DNA of 64,000 nucleotides from Myxococcota bacterium (GTDB lineage Bacteria > Myxococcota > B64-G9), in NCBI GenBank assembly GCA_022710975.1, contig JAKLGA010000008.1, positions 62,001 through 126,000 on the forward strand, given 5' to 3'. Of this stretch, positions 33,982 through 41,585 are shown piece after piece. Position 1 is the first letter of the stretch. Every line of letters starts with the position of its first letter. The translations under genes were made by a program, and so were the position numbers. A model generated the notes under the pieces. The model was not told where the DNA came from, did no database searches, and saw only the letters and a program-made list of their open reading frames with translations.

Positions 33982-34110
33982 AGATGAGGCATTGAGTGGC
34001 ACATCCACCCTCCAGTGGAAGGTGCCCGAGGTTGACCGGATGGGTCCCTCCCCCGTCCGGTCGGCCCACCGCCGGAAGGGCACGCGCGCACGTGCCCTTC
34101 CTTTTTTTTT
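33982..34110 (+). ncRNA. Structured leader or small RNA (about 128 nt)
   Basis: Between the promoter and the terminator there are three stem-loops. The first is 33998-34026, nested, with GGCAC/GTGCC outside and CCAC/GTGG inside. The second is 34034-34062, with 7-bp arms GACCGGA/TCCGGTC. The third is the terminator stem 34074-34101. There is no credible ORF; only a 3-codon ATG-AGG-CAT at 33984. Either this is a free-standing small RNA, or an attenuator-type leader of the subtilase gene whose ATG lies 44 bases past the terminator. I cannot tell which, and recognise no known RNA family. Confidence 0.5.
34074..34110 (+). terminator. Strong Rho-independent terminator
   Basis: A perfect 11-bp stem GGAAGGGCACG / CGTGCCCTTCC with a 6-base loop, followed by nine consecutive T. 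It is the strongest terminator in the window and sits upstream, not downstream, of the next ORF. Confidence 0.9.
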
Positions 34111-34153
34111 ACCCTGTGCCAGAGTCTCCCCAGCGTCTACCCGGGAGGGTCCC

Positions 34154-36283
34154 ATGCACTCGGCGCCTGCCCTGCTCGCGGTTTCGCTGGCCGCCCTGCT
34201 CGCCCCGGGCCTCGCCCCGGCGGCCGAGCCCAACCCCTACTTCCGCCTGCTCGAGCGCTCCACCCGCTTGCAGGCCGGTTTCCGGGCGCTGCCCCTGGGC
34301 CTGGAGTTGCTGCCGCACCCCTTCGCCTCGGGCACGCCGCTCTTCCCGGCGCTGCTCGACTCGGCCGATCCGGCCGCCACGGCGGCCGCCGTGGAGCAGC
34401 TCGGCGGACGGGCCGCCAGGCCCATCGGCAGCGTCCTGCCGGTGCGCGCCAGCCTGGAGGCGCTCTCGGCCCTGGCCTGCAGGCCGGAGGTCAGGCGGCT
34501 GGAGGCCCGGCCACCGCTGCGGCCCCGGCTCGACCTCAGCCGCCCCGACGTCAGGGCGGATCAGGTCGAGGCGGGCGTCGGCCTGCCCCTGCCCGTGGAC
34601 GGCAGCGGCGTGCTGGTCGCCCTGGTGGACACCGGGGTCGACTTCCGCCACCCGGACCTCCTCAGCCCGAGCGGCCGGACCCGGGTCCAGCTCCTCTGGG
34701 ATCAGGCCTTCGGCTCGGGCGCGCCGCCCCCGGGCCAGACCGTGGGCAGCCTGTGCGACCGGGACAGCCTGGTGCGCGGGACCTGCACCTCCATCGACCT
34801 GGTGGGCCACGGCACGCACGTCACCGCGACCATGGCCAGCTCGGGCGAGGCCTTTCGCGGCATGGCGCCGGGCGCGGACATCATGGCGGTGGCCTCGCTC
34901 GACTTCGCCCTGCTGGTGGAGTCGGTGGACTGGCTGTTCCAGCAGGCGGCCGAGCGCGGCCAGCCCATGGTGGTCAACCTGAGCCTGGGCGGGCACTACG
35001 GCCCCCACGACGGCACCGCCCTCGAGGACAGCGCGCTGTCCGCGCTGACCGGGCCCGGGCGCATCATCGTGGCCGCGGCCGGCAACGAGGGGAACGACCG
35101 CATCCACCTCGGCTACGATCCGCAAGGCGGCACGGGCAAGACCCTGCTCGCCATCTACGGGGGCATGGACGTGAGCGCGGCGCTGCTGGACACCTGGGTC
35201 GCGCCGGGCGCCCAGCTCGAGTTCGCCGTGGGCGTGCAGCGGGACGGCCAGGAGGTGGCCGAGACGCCCTTCACCGCCGCGGCGGGCCCGGGCGGCGCCT
35301 ACCCGCTCGAGGACGCGGACGGCACGCCTCTCGGGCGGGTGGACTTCCAGCCCGCGGCCGGTCCGGACGCGCAGAACGGCAAGCAGCAGCTCGACCTGGT
35401 GATCGAGCCGACGGAGAACGCCTACGCCGGGAACGCCCGCGGCTACGCCTGGTACGTGAAGGCGCGGGGGAGCGGGGCGTTCGACTGCTGGAGCGCCGCG
35501 GCGGGGTTCTTCACCTCGCCGGCGCTCTTCTCGGATCGCAGCGACGGGGGGCTGGTGCCGGGCGACACCCGGCTGACGGTCGGCGCGCCGGCGGTGGCCC
35601 GGGACGTGCTGGCCATCGGCTCCTACGCCACGCGCGCCGCCTGGACCGACGCGCACGGCGCGGCGCAGGACCACCCTGAGACCACCGAGGGCGACCTGTC
35701 CTTCTTCTCCAGCCGCGGCCCCTCGGCCGATCCCGAGCGCACCGGCCAGAAGCCCCTCCTGGCCGCGCCGGGGGAGTTCATCGCCGCGGCCATGTCGCAG
35801 AGCACGGGCGAGATGACCGACGGGACACAGCTCGACGAGGGTCACCTGGTCATGCGCGGCACCAGCATGGCCTGCCCCCACGCCGCCGGCGTGGTGGCGC
35901 TCATGCTGCAGGCCGATCCCCTGCTGGAGCCCGCCCGGGTGGCCGAGATCCTGGCCGCCACGGCCCGGCGCGACGGGCACACCGGCCAGGACCTCCCGGA
36001 CGACGCCTGGGGCTTCGGCAAGATCGACGCGCTGGAGGCCGTGGCCATGAGCCTCGGCACCGGGCTGTGCCGGTCCCCGGCGGACTGCGCGGAGGGCCAC
36101 CGCTGCGGCGACGAGGGGCGCTGCCTGGCGGAGGAGAGCGGTTGCGCCACGGGCGGCGCGGCGGGTCCGGGGCTGCCGTTCGGCGCGCTGCTGATCGCGG
36201 TCCTGCTGCTCGGCCGGCGGCCTAGCGCCAGTCGAAGGGGATGGTCACGTTCTGCACCTGGCCCTGGAACTCGCGGAACTTGA
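34154..36283 (+). CDS. S8 subtilisin-like protease with MYXO-CTERM-like tail
   Basis: A 709-residue exported protease. ATG 34154 has GGGAGGG upstream and a signal peptide (LLAVSLAALLAPGLAPAAE). A propeptide of about 110 residues comes next. The catalytic triad is Asp159 (LVDTGVD), His219 (GHGTHV) and Ser571 (GTSMACPHAAG); an extra beta-rich segment of about 220 residues lies between the His/Asn region (AAAGNEG) and Ser. The end holds a Cys-rich stretch, then SGCATGG, a hydrophobic helix (GALLIAVLLLG) and RR, resembling the MYXO-CTERM sorting signal used for T2SS-exported surface proteins. Unusually the frame runs about 20 residues past the Arg pair, overlapping the convergent AgmX gene by 62 bp. 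It lies downstream of a structured leader. Confidence 0.9.
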   Translation: MHSAPALLAVSLAALLAPGLAPAAEPNPYFRLLERSTRLQAGFRALPLGLELLPHPFASGTPLFPALLDSADPAATAAAVEQLGGRAARPIGSVLPVRASLEALSALACRPEVRRLEARPPLRPRLDLSRPDVRADQVEAGVGLPLPVDGSGVLVALVDTGVDFRHPDLLSPSGRTRVQLLWDQAFGSGAPPPGQTVGSLCDRDSLVRGTCTSIDLVGHGTHVTATMASSGEAFRGMAPGADIMAVASLDFALLVESVDWLFQQAAERGQPMVVNLSLGGHYGPHDGTALEDSALSALTGPGRIIVAAAGNEGNDRIHLGYDPQGGTGKTLLAIYGGMDVSAALLDTWVAPGAQLEFAVGVQRDGQEVAETPFTAAAGPGGAYPLEDADGTPLGRVDFQPAAGPDAQNGKQQLDLVIEPTENAYAGNARGYAWYVKARGSGAFDCWSAAAGFFTSPALFSDRSDGGLVPGDTRLTVGAPAVARDVLAIGSYATRAAWTDAHGAAQDHPETTEGDLSFFSSRGPSADPERTGQKPLLAAPGEFIAAAMSQSTGEMTDGTQLDEGHLVMRGTSMACPHAAGVVALMLQADPLLEPARVAEILAATARRDGHTGQDLPDDAWGFGKIDALEAVAMSLGTGLCRSPADCAEGHRCGDEGRCLAEESGCATGGAAGPGLPFGALLIAVLLLGRRPSASRRGWSRSAPGPGTRGT

Positions 36284-37229
36284 GCAGGTCGAGCTGCCGC
36301 CGGAAACACTGGTGGAGGTTGCCCTCCTCCAGCCGTACGTCGCCCATCTGGACGTTGTGGACCCGGCCATCGTTCTTGATCGAGAAGCTCACCACCACCC
36401 GGTCTGGGAGCTGGGAGTTGCGGCGGATCTCCTCCACCAGGCAGCCCTTGAGGCGTTTCATGTTGGTGGAGGAGTAGACCTTGGACTCGATCTGCTCCCG
36501 GCCGAGCTGGCCGACGTTGGCGACCTCGGCGGTGTCGGGGCGCCCAGACGTGCCCGCGTCGGGACGCGCCTCGGGCGGCCGGTCGGGCCGGGGTCGGCGC
36601 CGGCCGCCGGCCGAGTCGGGCTTCAGCGCCACCAGCTCGGGCGCGTCCTCGATCAGGATCTTCTCGATGTTGATGGCGCGCAGCTCCGGCGACTCCACCT
36701 CGGAGGGTCCGAGGCCGGCGCGGCTCCCCCCGGCCATGGCGGCCGGCAGCCCGATGAGCGGCACGTGCCGCTCGGCCCAGGCCTTCAGGTTCTGCTCGTT
36801 GCGGTAGGGGTTCTGCACGATCAGCAGGTAGACCACGGCGAAGGAGGTGACCACCAGCGCCCCGGCGCCGATGCCGATGTTGATGAGGTGGCGCAGCTTG
36901 CGCCGCCTGGCGGCGAGCTCCGCCTCGGCCCGGGCCCGCTCCGCGCGCAGCTTGGCCTTGGCCTGGTAGAGGAAGGGGTGCCAGGCCGGCAGCTGCTGGA
37001 CGCTGACCCAGGCACCCTCCTCGAGGCTCACCTGGGTGGACTCGTCGATCTCGCCGACGAACATGCGCTCGACGATCTCGCGGGAGGACACTGGCCCGAG
37101 CACCTCGCCCTGGAGCTTGAAGAGCCAATCGCCCCGGGGCAGCTCGGGCTGCCTCTCGCCCTGGGATGCTTGGATGCCTGCGCCGCTCACCCGTCTCGCC
37201 CGTGACCGGCGCGAACGCGTCCGCGCCAT
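36222..37229 (-). CDS. GYF-domain, single-TM protein with AgmX/PglI-type C-terminal domain
   Basis: About 335 residues. The N-terminal part has a GYF_2-type domain (DWLFKLQGEVLGPVSSREIVERMFVGEI, then GAWVSVQQLPAW). A basic coiled stretch rich in Ala, Arg and Glu follows. One transmembrane helix (LINIGIGAGALVVTSFAVVYLLIV) precedes a Pro/Arg linker, and a C-terminal domain of about 110 residues has the AgmX/PglI (TonB-like) pattern: KRLKGCLVEEIRRNSQLPDRVVVSFSIKNDGRVHNVQM, then CFRRQLDLLKFREF. In Myxococcus, AgmX belongs to gliding motility machinery. Start is uncertain: ATG 37229 and GTG 37259 both lack a good ribosome-binding site. It overlaps the subtilase 3' end by 62 bp. Confidence 0.72.
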   Translation of the reverse strand: MARTRSRRSRARRVSGAGIQASQGERQPELPRGDWLFKLQGEVLGPVSSREIVERMFVGEIDESTQVSLEEGAWVSVQQLPAWHPFLYQAKAKLRAERARAEAELAARRRKLRHLINIGIGAGALVVTSFAVVYLLIVQNPYRNEQNLKAWAERHVPLIGLPAAMAGGSRAGLGPSEVESPELRAINIEKILIEDAPELVALKPDSAGGRRRPRPDRPPEARPDAGTSGRPDTAEVANVGQLGREQIESKVYSSTNMKRLKGCLVEEIRRNSQLPDRVVVSFSIKNDGRVHNVQMGDVRLEEGNLHQCFRRQLDLLKFREFQGQVQNVTIPFDWR

Positions 37230-37314
37230 GCGGCGGTCGCGCCATGTCCAGGGGAGCACGGTACCACAAAGAAAGGCCGGGAGGAAAGACCCGCTTCGCG
37301 GACCCGCACGCGGA

Positions 37315-37500
37315 CTACCAGCTCCAGCCGTCGTCGCGCCCCTGGGTCAGCGCCAGCAGGGCGGCCTGCAGCTCACCCTCGAGCGCATCGGTGAACTCCT
37401 GCTCGACCAGCTCGTCGCAGTGCACGTAGAACGAGCGCAGCACCTCGCTGGACGGCCGGGGGGGACGGGACGGTCCGAAGGATGGGTTGCGTGGACTCAT
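37315..37500 (-). CDS. Small hypothetical protein
   Basis: A 61-residue protein with a good GAGGAGG ribosome-binding site 5 bases before the ATG at 37500. The sequence is a Pro/Arg-rich start, then an amphipathic helix (EVLRSFYVHCDELVEQEFTDALEGELQAALLAL). It is not a family I recognise. It lies 14 bp after the PilZ stop and 85 bp before the AgmX-like gene, so it likely belongs to the same transcript. One Cys, no membrane segment. Its position suggests an accessory role to one of these neighbours. Confidence 0.6.
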   Translation of the reverse strand: MSPRNPSFGPSRPPRPSSEVLRSFYVHCDELVEQEFTDALEGELQAALLALTQGRDDGWSW

Positions 37501-37514
37501 GGCTCCTCCTCGCT

Positions 37515-37928
37515 TCAGGCCACCCGCGCCTCGTGGAGTCGCGGGAAGGCGTCCAGGCCGCCGGCGCCCAGGAGCAGCGCGGCGAGCCTCTTCAGTTGCC
37601 AGGGCAGCAGCCCGACGAAACGCACGCCCATGCCGAGCGTCCCCCGGAGGGGCTCGTCGTTGGACCACAGCACCTCGACCTGCATGCGCAGCATGGCCGG
37701 GCTGCCCGGGAGCTGAAGCCGCAGGGTGGCCAGCGGGCCGGGGCCCTCCGGCGCGGGTGTGGCGAGGAACGCACCCCGCAGGTTGAGGTCCGTCACCCGC
37801 ACGAGCAGCATGCGCTCGGAGCCCTCGAAGAAGCCCTCCAGCGGGCAGCGCAGCCTCGGGTACCGGCGGCGCTGGGGCGCCCGCCTCCGGTCGCCGCGAT
37901 GTCTCCGATCCTGGATGCGCGCGTGCAT
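37515..37928 (-). CDS. PilZ-domain protein
   Basis: A 137-residue protein starting at ATG 37928 (GGGAGG 5 bases upstream). It is a single PilZ domain: RRRYPRLRCPL near the N-terminus matches the RxxxR c-di-GMP-binding motif, and DLNLRGAFLAT corresponds to the (D/N)xSxxG motif with Asn-Leu-Arg in place of Ser, and LGMGVRFVG to the conserved strand before the C-terminal helix. The substitution may weaken binding. An alternative start with a much longer frame (from 38312) has no support. The domain links to the HD-GYP enzyme in the window through c-di-GMP. A promoter lies at 37961-37989. Confidence 0.75.
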   Translation of the reverse strand: MHARIQDRRHRGDRRRAPQRRRYPRLRCPLEGFFEGSERMLLVRVTDLNLRGAFLATPAPEGPGPLATLRLQLPGSPAMLRMQVEVLWSNDEPLRGTLGMGVRFVGLLPWQLKRLAALLLGAGGLDAFPRLHEARVA

Positions 37929-37960
37929 GGGAGCCTCCCGGTGGCCAGCATCTGTGAGCA

Positions 37961-37989
37961 AAGGTACTACATCAGACCACCCATGGCAA
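37961..37989 (-). promoter_or_regulatory. Promoter for the PilZ operon
   Basis: On the minus strand TTGCCA (37984-37989; 5 of 6), 17-bp spacer, TACCTT (37961-37966; 3 of 6). The start would be near 37954, 26 bases before the ATG. Confidence 0.4.
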
Positions 37990-38073
37990 GAAACCTGCCC
38001 GCCGCTTCCCCCTTGAACCCCGCCCCGAGTTGGGCAACCATAGCTGCCAGCAACAGCCAGGAGGCATGCGAAC

Positions 38074-38658
38074 ATGAGCGATCCCTCCAGCCCGGCGGGC
38101 CGGGGACAACCCAAGAGCGCGGCACCTGCCGCGGCGCCCAAGGGCCCCTCCTCGTTCGGCGAGCTCGACCTGGGCGTCGAGGAGACTCCGAGCGGCCTGG
38201 ATCTCGACACGGGCGGCGGCTCCGCGGCCAAGCAGGAGTACGAGGCGGACGAGCTGGTGGACCTGCCCACGGCCAAGAAGCCCCCGCCCGCGAGCCGCCG
38301 GGTGCCGATCAACTACGGGACCGCAGCCAAGGCCCAGCCCGAGGGGGAGGAGCGGCCCGCCGCCCGGTCGAAGCCCGCCGCCCCGGCCGAGCCAGCCGCG
38401 CCGGCCCGTGCCCAGGCTCGCCCGCGGCCGCCGCGGCCGGAGGAGCCGCCCGAGCCCAAGCGCTCCTACGCCCGGGAGATCAAGATCGCGATCCTGGTGA
38501 TCGTCTGCCTGGGGCTGATCGGCGGAGGGGTGTACGGCTTCCTCGAGTGGCGCGAGGGCGTGCGCCTGGCTGAGGAGGCCCAGATGAACGCCCTGAACAA
38601 GGGCAGCCTCGACAGCCTCAAGAACGACAGCCTGAACAAGGGCAAGCTCGGCACCTGA
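38074..38658 (+). CDS. Hypothetical single-TM protein with low-complexity cytoplasmic part
   Basis: A 194-residue protein. AGGAGG lies about 9 bases before the ATG. Residues 1-130 are low-complexity, rich in Pro, Ala, Glu and Arg. A transmembrane helix (EIKIAILVIVCLGLIGGGVYGFL, about 136-158) has a positive-inside N side (KRSYAREIK). A short periplasmic tail contains a near-repeat, LNKGSLDSLKNDSLNKGKL. I recognise no family. A similar plan (disordered cytoplasmic part, one helix, short tail) is seen in myxobacterial signalling anchors, but nothing firm can be said. It is divergent from the PilZ gene and convergent with the NifU-like gene, 9 bp away. Confidence 0.6.
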   Translation: MSDPSSPAGRGQPKSAAPAAAPKGPSSFGELDLGVEETPSGLDLDTGGGSAAKQEYEADELVDLPTAKKPPPASRRVPINYGTAAKAQPEGEERPAARSKPAAPAEPAAPARAQARPRPPRPEEPPEPKRSYAREIKIAILVIVCLGLIGGGVYGFLEWREGVRLAEEAQMNALNKGSLDSLKNDSLNKGKLGT

Positions 38659-38667
38659 CGGCGCCGC

Positions 38668-38895
38668 TCAGACGGCCACCACGCTCTTGACCTGGGGCAG
38701 CTCCTCCTTGAGGGCCGCCTCCACGCCCATCGACAGGGTCATGCGGGCGCCGGGACAGCCGGCGCAGGCGCCCTTCAACCGCACGCGCACCTCCCCGGTC
38801 GCCTCGTCGAAGCTGACGAACTCGATCCCCCCGCCGTCGGCCTCGAGGTAAGGGCGGATCTTCTCCTCGATGATCGCCTGGATCTTCTCCTGCAT
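38668..38895 (-). CDS. NifU-like C-terminal-domain Fe-S scaffold protein
   Basis: A 75-residue protein consisting only of the Nfu (NifU C-terminal) domain. It has IRPYLEADGGGIEFVSFDEATGEVRVRLKGAC, then CAGCPGA, the CxxC motif that binds a labile 4Fe-4S cluster between two subunits. The family stores and delivers clusters to apoproteins. The length matches stand-alone Nfu proteins. GGGAGG precedes the ATG, and a TTGACA promoter lies at 38935-38963, overlapping the stop codon of the upstream membrane protein. No other Fe-S assembly genes are near. Confidence 0.9.
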   Translation of the reverse strand: MQEKIQAIIEEKIRPYLEADGGGIEFVSFDEATGEVRVRLKGACAGCPGARMTLSMGVEAALKEELPQVKSVVAV

Positions 38896-38934
38896 GCTCG
38901 CCTCCCTTGCGCCGCCCTGCCCGGCGACCGCCGA

Positions 38935-38963
38935 TCACTACACCCCGCCTGCGGGGCTGTCAA
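38935..38963 (-). promoter_or_regulatory. Promoter for the NifU-like gene
   Basis: On the minus strand a perfect TTGACA (38958-38963), 17-bp spacer, weak TAGTGA (38935-38940). The start would be near 38928, 33 bases before the ATG. The spacer contains the hairpin CCCCGC-CTG-CGGGG region, whose left arm may also end the upstream transcript. Confidence 0.4.
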
Positions 38964-39361
38964 CGCGGCCCGGCCTCGGTCGCAGGCGCGGCCGGCGGAG
39001 GGCTCCAGGGCACGCCCAGCGGGCCGAACGCGAGGGCCAGCCCGGCGGCCAGGCACAGGCTGAACAGCATGGCCGGCAGGAACACCTGCCCGCGGAACCA
39101 GCGCTGGAAGGCCAGGCTGCCCACCAGCAGGCCCAGGATGGCGAGCAGCGGGCCGGCCACCTGCCAGGACACCTGGACCCACACGCTGCCCGGGGCCAGG
39201 GCGTGCACACCGGCCGCGGCGGCCAGCCCCAGGCTGACGCCCACGCACAGGCCGGCTCCGCCCCCGCAGATGGCAGCCCAGGACGTCCGGACCTCGGACG
39301 GATCGGGCTCACCGGGCTCGTCGGGCTCGTCGGACTCGTCGGGCTCGTCAGGTTCCGTCAT
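38960..39361 (-). CDS. Small membrane protein with acidic DEP repeat head
   Basis: A 133-residue protein. The first 22 residues are repeats of EPDEPDES type, encoded by a near-perfect 12-bp DNA repeat at 39308-39357. Three or four transmembrane helices follow (ICGGGAGLCVGVSLGLAAAAGV, VAGPLLAILGLLVGSLAF, FLPAMLFSLCLAAGLALAF). No family is recognised. The start overlaps the stop of the ArnT-like gene by 14 bp, so translation is coupled and the protein is probably an accessory to that membrane enzyme. An alternative is a small flippase-like (EmrE or DUF) protein, not supported by motifs. Confidence 0.6.
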   Translation of the reverse strand: MTEPDEPDESDEPDEPGEPDPSEVRTSWAAICGGGAGLCVGVSLGLAAAAGVHALAPGSVWVQVSWQVAGPLLAILGLLVGSLAFQRWFRGQVFLPAMLFSLCLAAGLALAFGPLGVPWSPPPAAPATEAGPR

Positions 39362-40856
39362 GCTCGACCTCCCCCGCCCCGGCGGGCGGGAACCCCTCGC
39401 AGACCCAGAAGCGGAACTGGCCCAGCTTGCGCTCCTCGACCCCGCGCGGATCGCGCTGCAGGCGCCAGCGCGAGCGGGTCTGGGCGCACAGGCCCGGCGG
39501 GCCCCGCGAGGTCAGCGGCTGCAGCACGAGCAGGGGATCGGCGGGCGCGACGGGCGGCCACAGGTCGTACTGGGAGCGCCGCGCCGAGCTCGGCTCGTAG
39601 GACACCTCCCGCCCGGAGTAGTAGCGCAGCAGGCTGACGGGCCCGTAGCCCTCCGCGGCCAGGCCCGCCCCCAGGGCGTCGGCGTCGGCCACCGCCTGCG
39701 CGGCCAGCACCTGCCAGCCGCGCAGCCGCTCGGTGGGATCGCGCTCCGGCCCGAGCGGCATCCACGGCGCGACCGCCTGGAGCTGCACCGCGGCGCTCGA
39801 GGCGAAGGCCAGCCCGAGCGCCAGGGCCAGCCACAGGCGCTGCCGGCGCAGGAACCACAGCCCCCCGCCAGCGGCCCAGGCCAGGCCCGGGAGGGCCGCC
39901 AGGTAGGCGGGCGCCGGCCAGTTGGCCTCCACCGGGCGCAGCCCGGAGAGGAGCGTGAGCCCGAGCAACCAGGGCCCCGCCAGGCACCACAGCAGGTAGG
40001 CCGGCGGGCGCCGGTTGCGGATCTCGCGCCGCCAGCCCAGCGCGGCGAAGGCCACCAGCCCCGCCCACAGGAGCGGGCTCACCACGCCGGCCTGGCCCGC
40101 CAGGAACTCCAGCGCCCCCAGGGGACGCAGGCCCAGGCCCCCCGCCGCGTGGCGGGCCTGGAAGACGAGCGCGCCTCCGGCGTGCCCGAGGTCCCACCAC
40201 AGGCCCGGGGCCAGCACCACCAGGGCGGTCAGCACCGCGATGGCCGGTCCCGGCCGGCGTAGGTGGGCCCGGCCCGCGGCGCAGGTGGTCAGGTACAGGC
40301 CCAGGCCGGGCAGCAGCACCAGCCCGCTCGCCTTGGCCAGCCCGGCCAGCCCGACGGCCAGCCCCAGCAAGGCCCAGTCGCCCGGCCGATCGCGCTCCAG
40401 GGCGCCGAGCGCAGCCCAGACCGCCAGGCTCCAGGAGAACGCCAGGGCCGCGTCCGGGGTGTGGATGACCGCCCCGACCGTCAGCAACGGGCAGAGCGAC
40501 GCCAGCAGCGCGATCCAGGCCGCGGGCCCGGCGCCGCCCGGCCCCAGCAGGCGCCGCCCGGACAGGAAGACCATCCACGCGGTCCCCAGCCCCAGCAGCA
40601 CAGCGGGCAGGCGCACGGCCAGCTCGCCCCGTCCGAACAGGGCCGTGGAGGCCCGGATGAGCCAGGCCACCGCGGGCGGGTGGTCGAAGTAGCCGGGTTG
40701 CAGGTGCTGGGACCAGACCCAGTAGTACGCCTCGTCGGGGCTCAGCTCGAGGCTGGCCGCCAGCCACAGGCGCAAGCCGGTGAGCGCCAGCAAGGCCGCG
40801 CCCAGGGCCCAGACCGGGCGGTTGTCCGCGCGCGGCTGCGAGGGTCCCGGATTCAT
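39348..40856 (-). CDS. ArnT-like GT-C glycosyltransferase
   Basis: A 502-residue polytopic membrane protein starting at ATG 40856, whose ATGA overlaps the stop of the GT2 gene. The first large loop has ELSPDEAYYWVWSQHLQPGYFDHPP, the acidic-pair and DHPP signature of GT39/GT83 enzymes that transfer a sugar from a polyprenyl phosphate on the periplasmic face. About eleven hydrophobic helices follow and a soluble C-terminal domain of roughly 110 residues. The immediately preceding gene makes a polyprenyl-phosphate sugar and the one before that is lpxB, so a lipid A or LPS core target (as for ArnT or Francisella FlmK) is a reasonable inference. Confidence 0.8.
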   Translation of the reverse strand: MNPGPSQPRADNRPVWALGAALLALTGLRLWLAASLELSPDEAYYWVWSQHLQPGYFDHPPAVAWLIRASTALFGRGELAVRLPAVLLGLGTAWMVFLSGRRLLGPGGAGPAAWIALLASLCPLLTVGAVIHTPDAALAFSWSLAVWAALGALERDRPGDWALLGLAVGLAGLAKASGLVLLPGLGLYLTTCAAGRAHLRRPGPAIAVLTALVVLAPGLWWDLGHAGGALVFQARHAAGGLGLRPLGALEFLAGQAGVVSPLLWAGLVAFAALGWRREIRNRRPPAYLLWCLAGPWLLGLTLLSGLRPVEANWPAPAYLAALPGLAWAAGGGLWFLRRQRLWLALALGLAFASSAAVQLQAVAPWMPLGPERDPTERLRGWQVLAAQAVADADALGAGLAAEGYGPVSLLRYYSGREVSYEPSSARRSQYDLWPPVAPADPLLVLQPLTSRGPPGLCAQTRSRWRLQRDPRGVEERKLGQFRFWVCEGFPPAGAGEVEHDGT

Positions 40857-41575
40857 CCGCCCGCCTTCCCGCGGATGCGCCAGACCGCCGCCAGCCCCTC
40901 GAGGAAGATGCGGGTCGACATCTTGGACACCCCGCGCTGCCGGTCGACGAAGCGGATGGGCACCTCGCGCACCCTGAGCCCGGCCCGCACCGCCCGGTGG
41001 TTCATCTCGATCTGGAACGCGAAGCCGCGGGCCTCCACCGAGTCCAGCCCCAGCCGCGCGAGCGCCTCCGCGCGCCAGCACTTGAACCCGCCGGTCACGT
41101 CGCGTAGCGGCAGCCCGAGCACCAGGCGCGCGTACAGCGACCCGCCCCGGCTGATCAGGCGCCGCCCGAGGCTCCAGCCGGGCGTCGAGCCGCCGGGCAC
41201 GTAGCGCGAGCCGATGGCCAGGTCGGCCTCCTGGCAGGCTCGCCGGAGCTCGACGAGCGCGGCCGGGTCGTGGGAGAAGTCCGCGTCCATCTGGGCCACG
41301 AAGCCGTACCCGCGCTCGAGCGCCCAGCGGAAGCCGTCCAGGTAGGCGCGTCCCAGGCCGCGCGGCGCGCCCACGCGGTGCAGCACGTGCAGCCGGGGCT
41401 CGCGGGCGGCCAGCCCGTCGGCCAGCAGCCCGGTGCCGTCCGGGCTGTCGTCGTCCACCACCAGGAGCTCGCAGGCCAGCGCGGCCAGCACCTCCCCGGC
41501 CAGGGCGGACAGGTTCTCCTTCTCGCAGTAGGTCGGCACGATGACCAGCGTGTCCTGCCCGCGCGCCGCGTCCAT
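40853..41575 (-). CDS. Polyprenyl-phosphate sugar synthase (GT2, DPM1/FlmF-like)
   Basis: A 240-residue soluble glycosyltransferase of family GT2. It opens with LVIVPTYCEKENLSALA, contains VVDDDSPDGTGLLAD, then AQMDADFSHDP (the DAD/DxD-like nucleotide-sugar site), GSRYVPGG and TGGFKCWRAEAL, and ends with IRFVDRQRGVSKMS. This is the full set of dolichol-phosphate mannose synthase motifs, without a membrane domain, as in DPM1 and bacterial Ppm1/FlmF. It would charge polyprenyl phosphate with a sugar, used by the downstream GT-C enzyme (4-bp ATGA overlap). The sugar is not determinable. It follows lpxB by 10 bp. Confidence 0.88.
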   Translation of the reverse strand: MDAARGQDTLVIVPTYCEKENLSALAGEVLAALACELLVVDDDSPDGTGLLADGLAAREPRLHVLHRVGAPRGLGRAYLDGFRWALERGYGFVAQMDADFSHDPAALVELRRACQEADLAIGSRYVPGGSTPGWSLGRRLISRGGSLYARLVLGLPLRDVTGGFKCWRAEALARLGLDSVEARGFAFQIEMNHRAVRAGLRVREVPIRFVDRQRGVSKMSTRIFLEGLAAVWRIRGKAGG

Positions 41576-41585
41576 GTCCGCCTCC

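Noticed and set aside
37929-38313. Longer PilZ protein beginning at 38312
   Set aside because: The extra 128 residues are antisense to the TM-protein gene and cross the PilZ promoter; ATG 37928 has GGGAGG.
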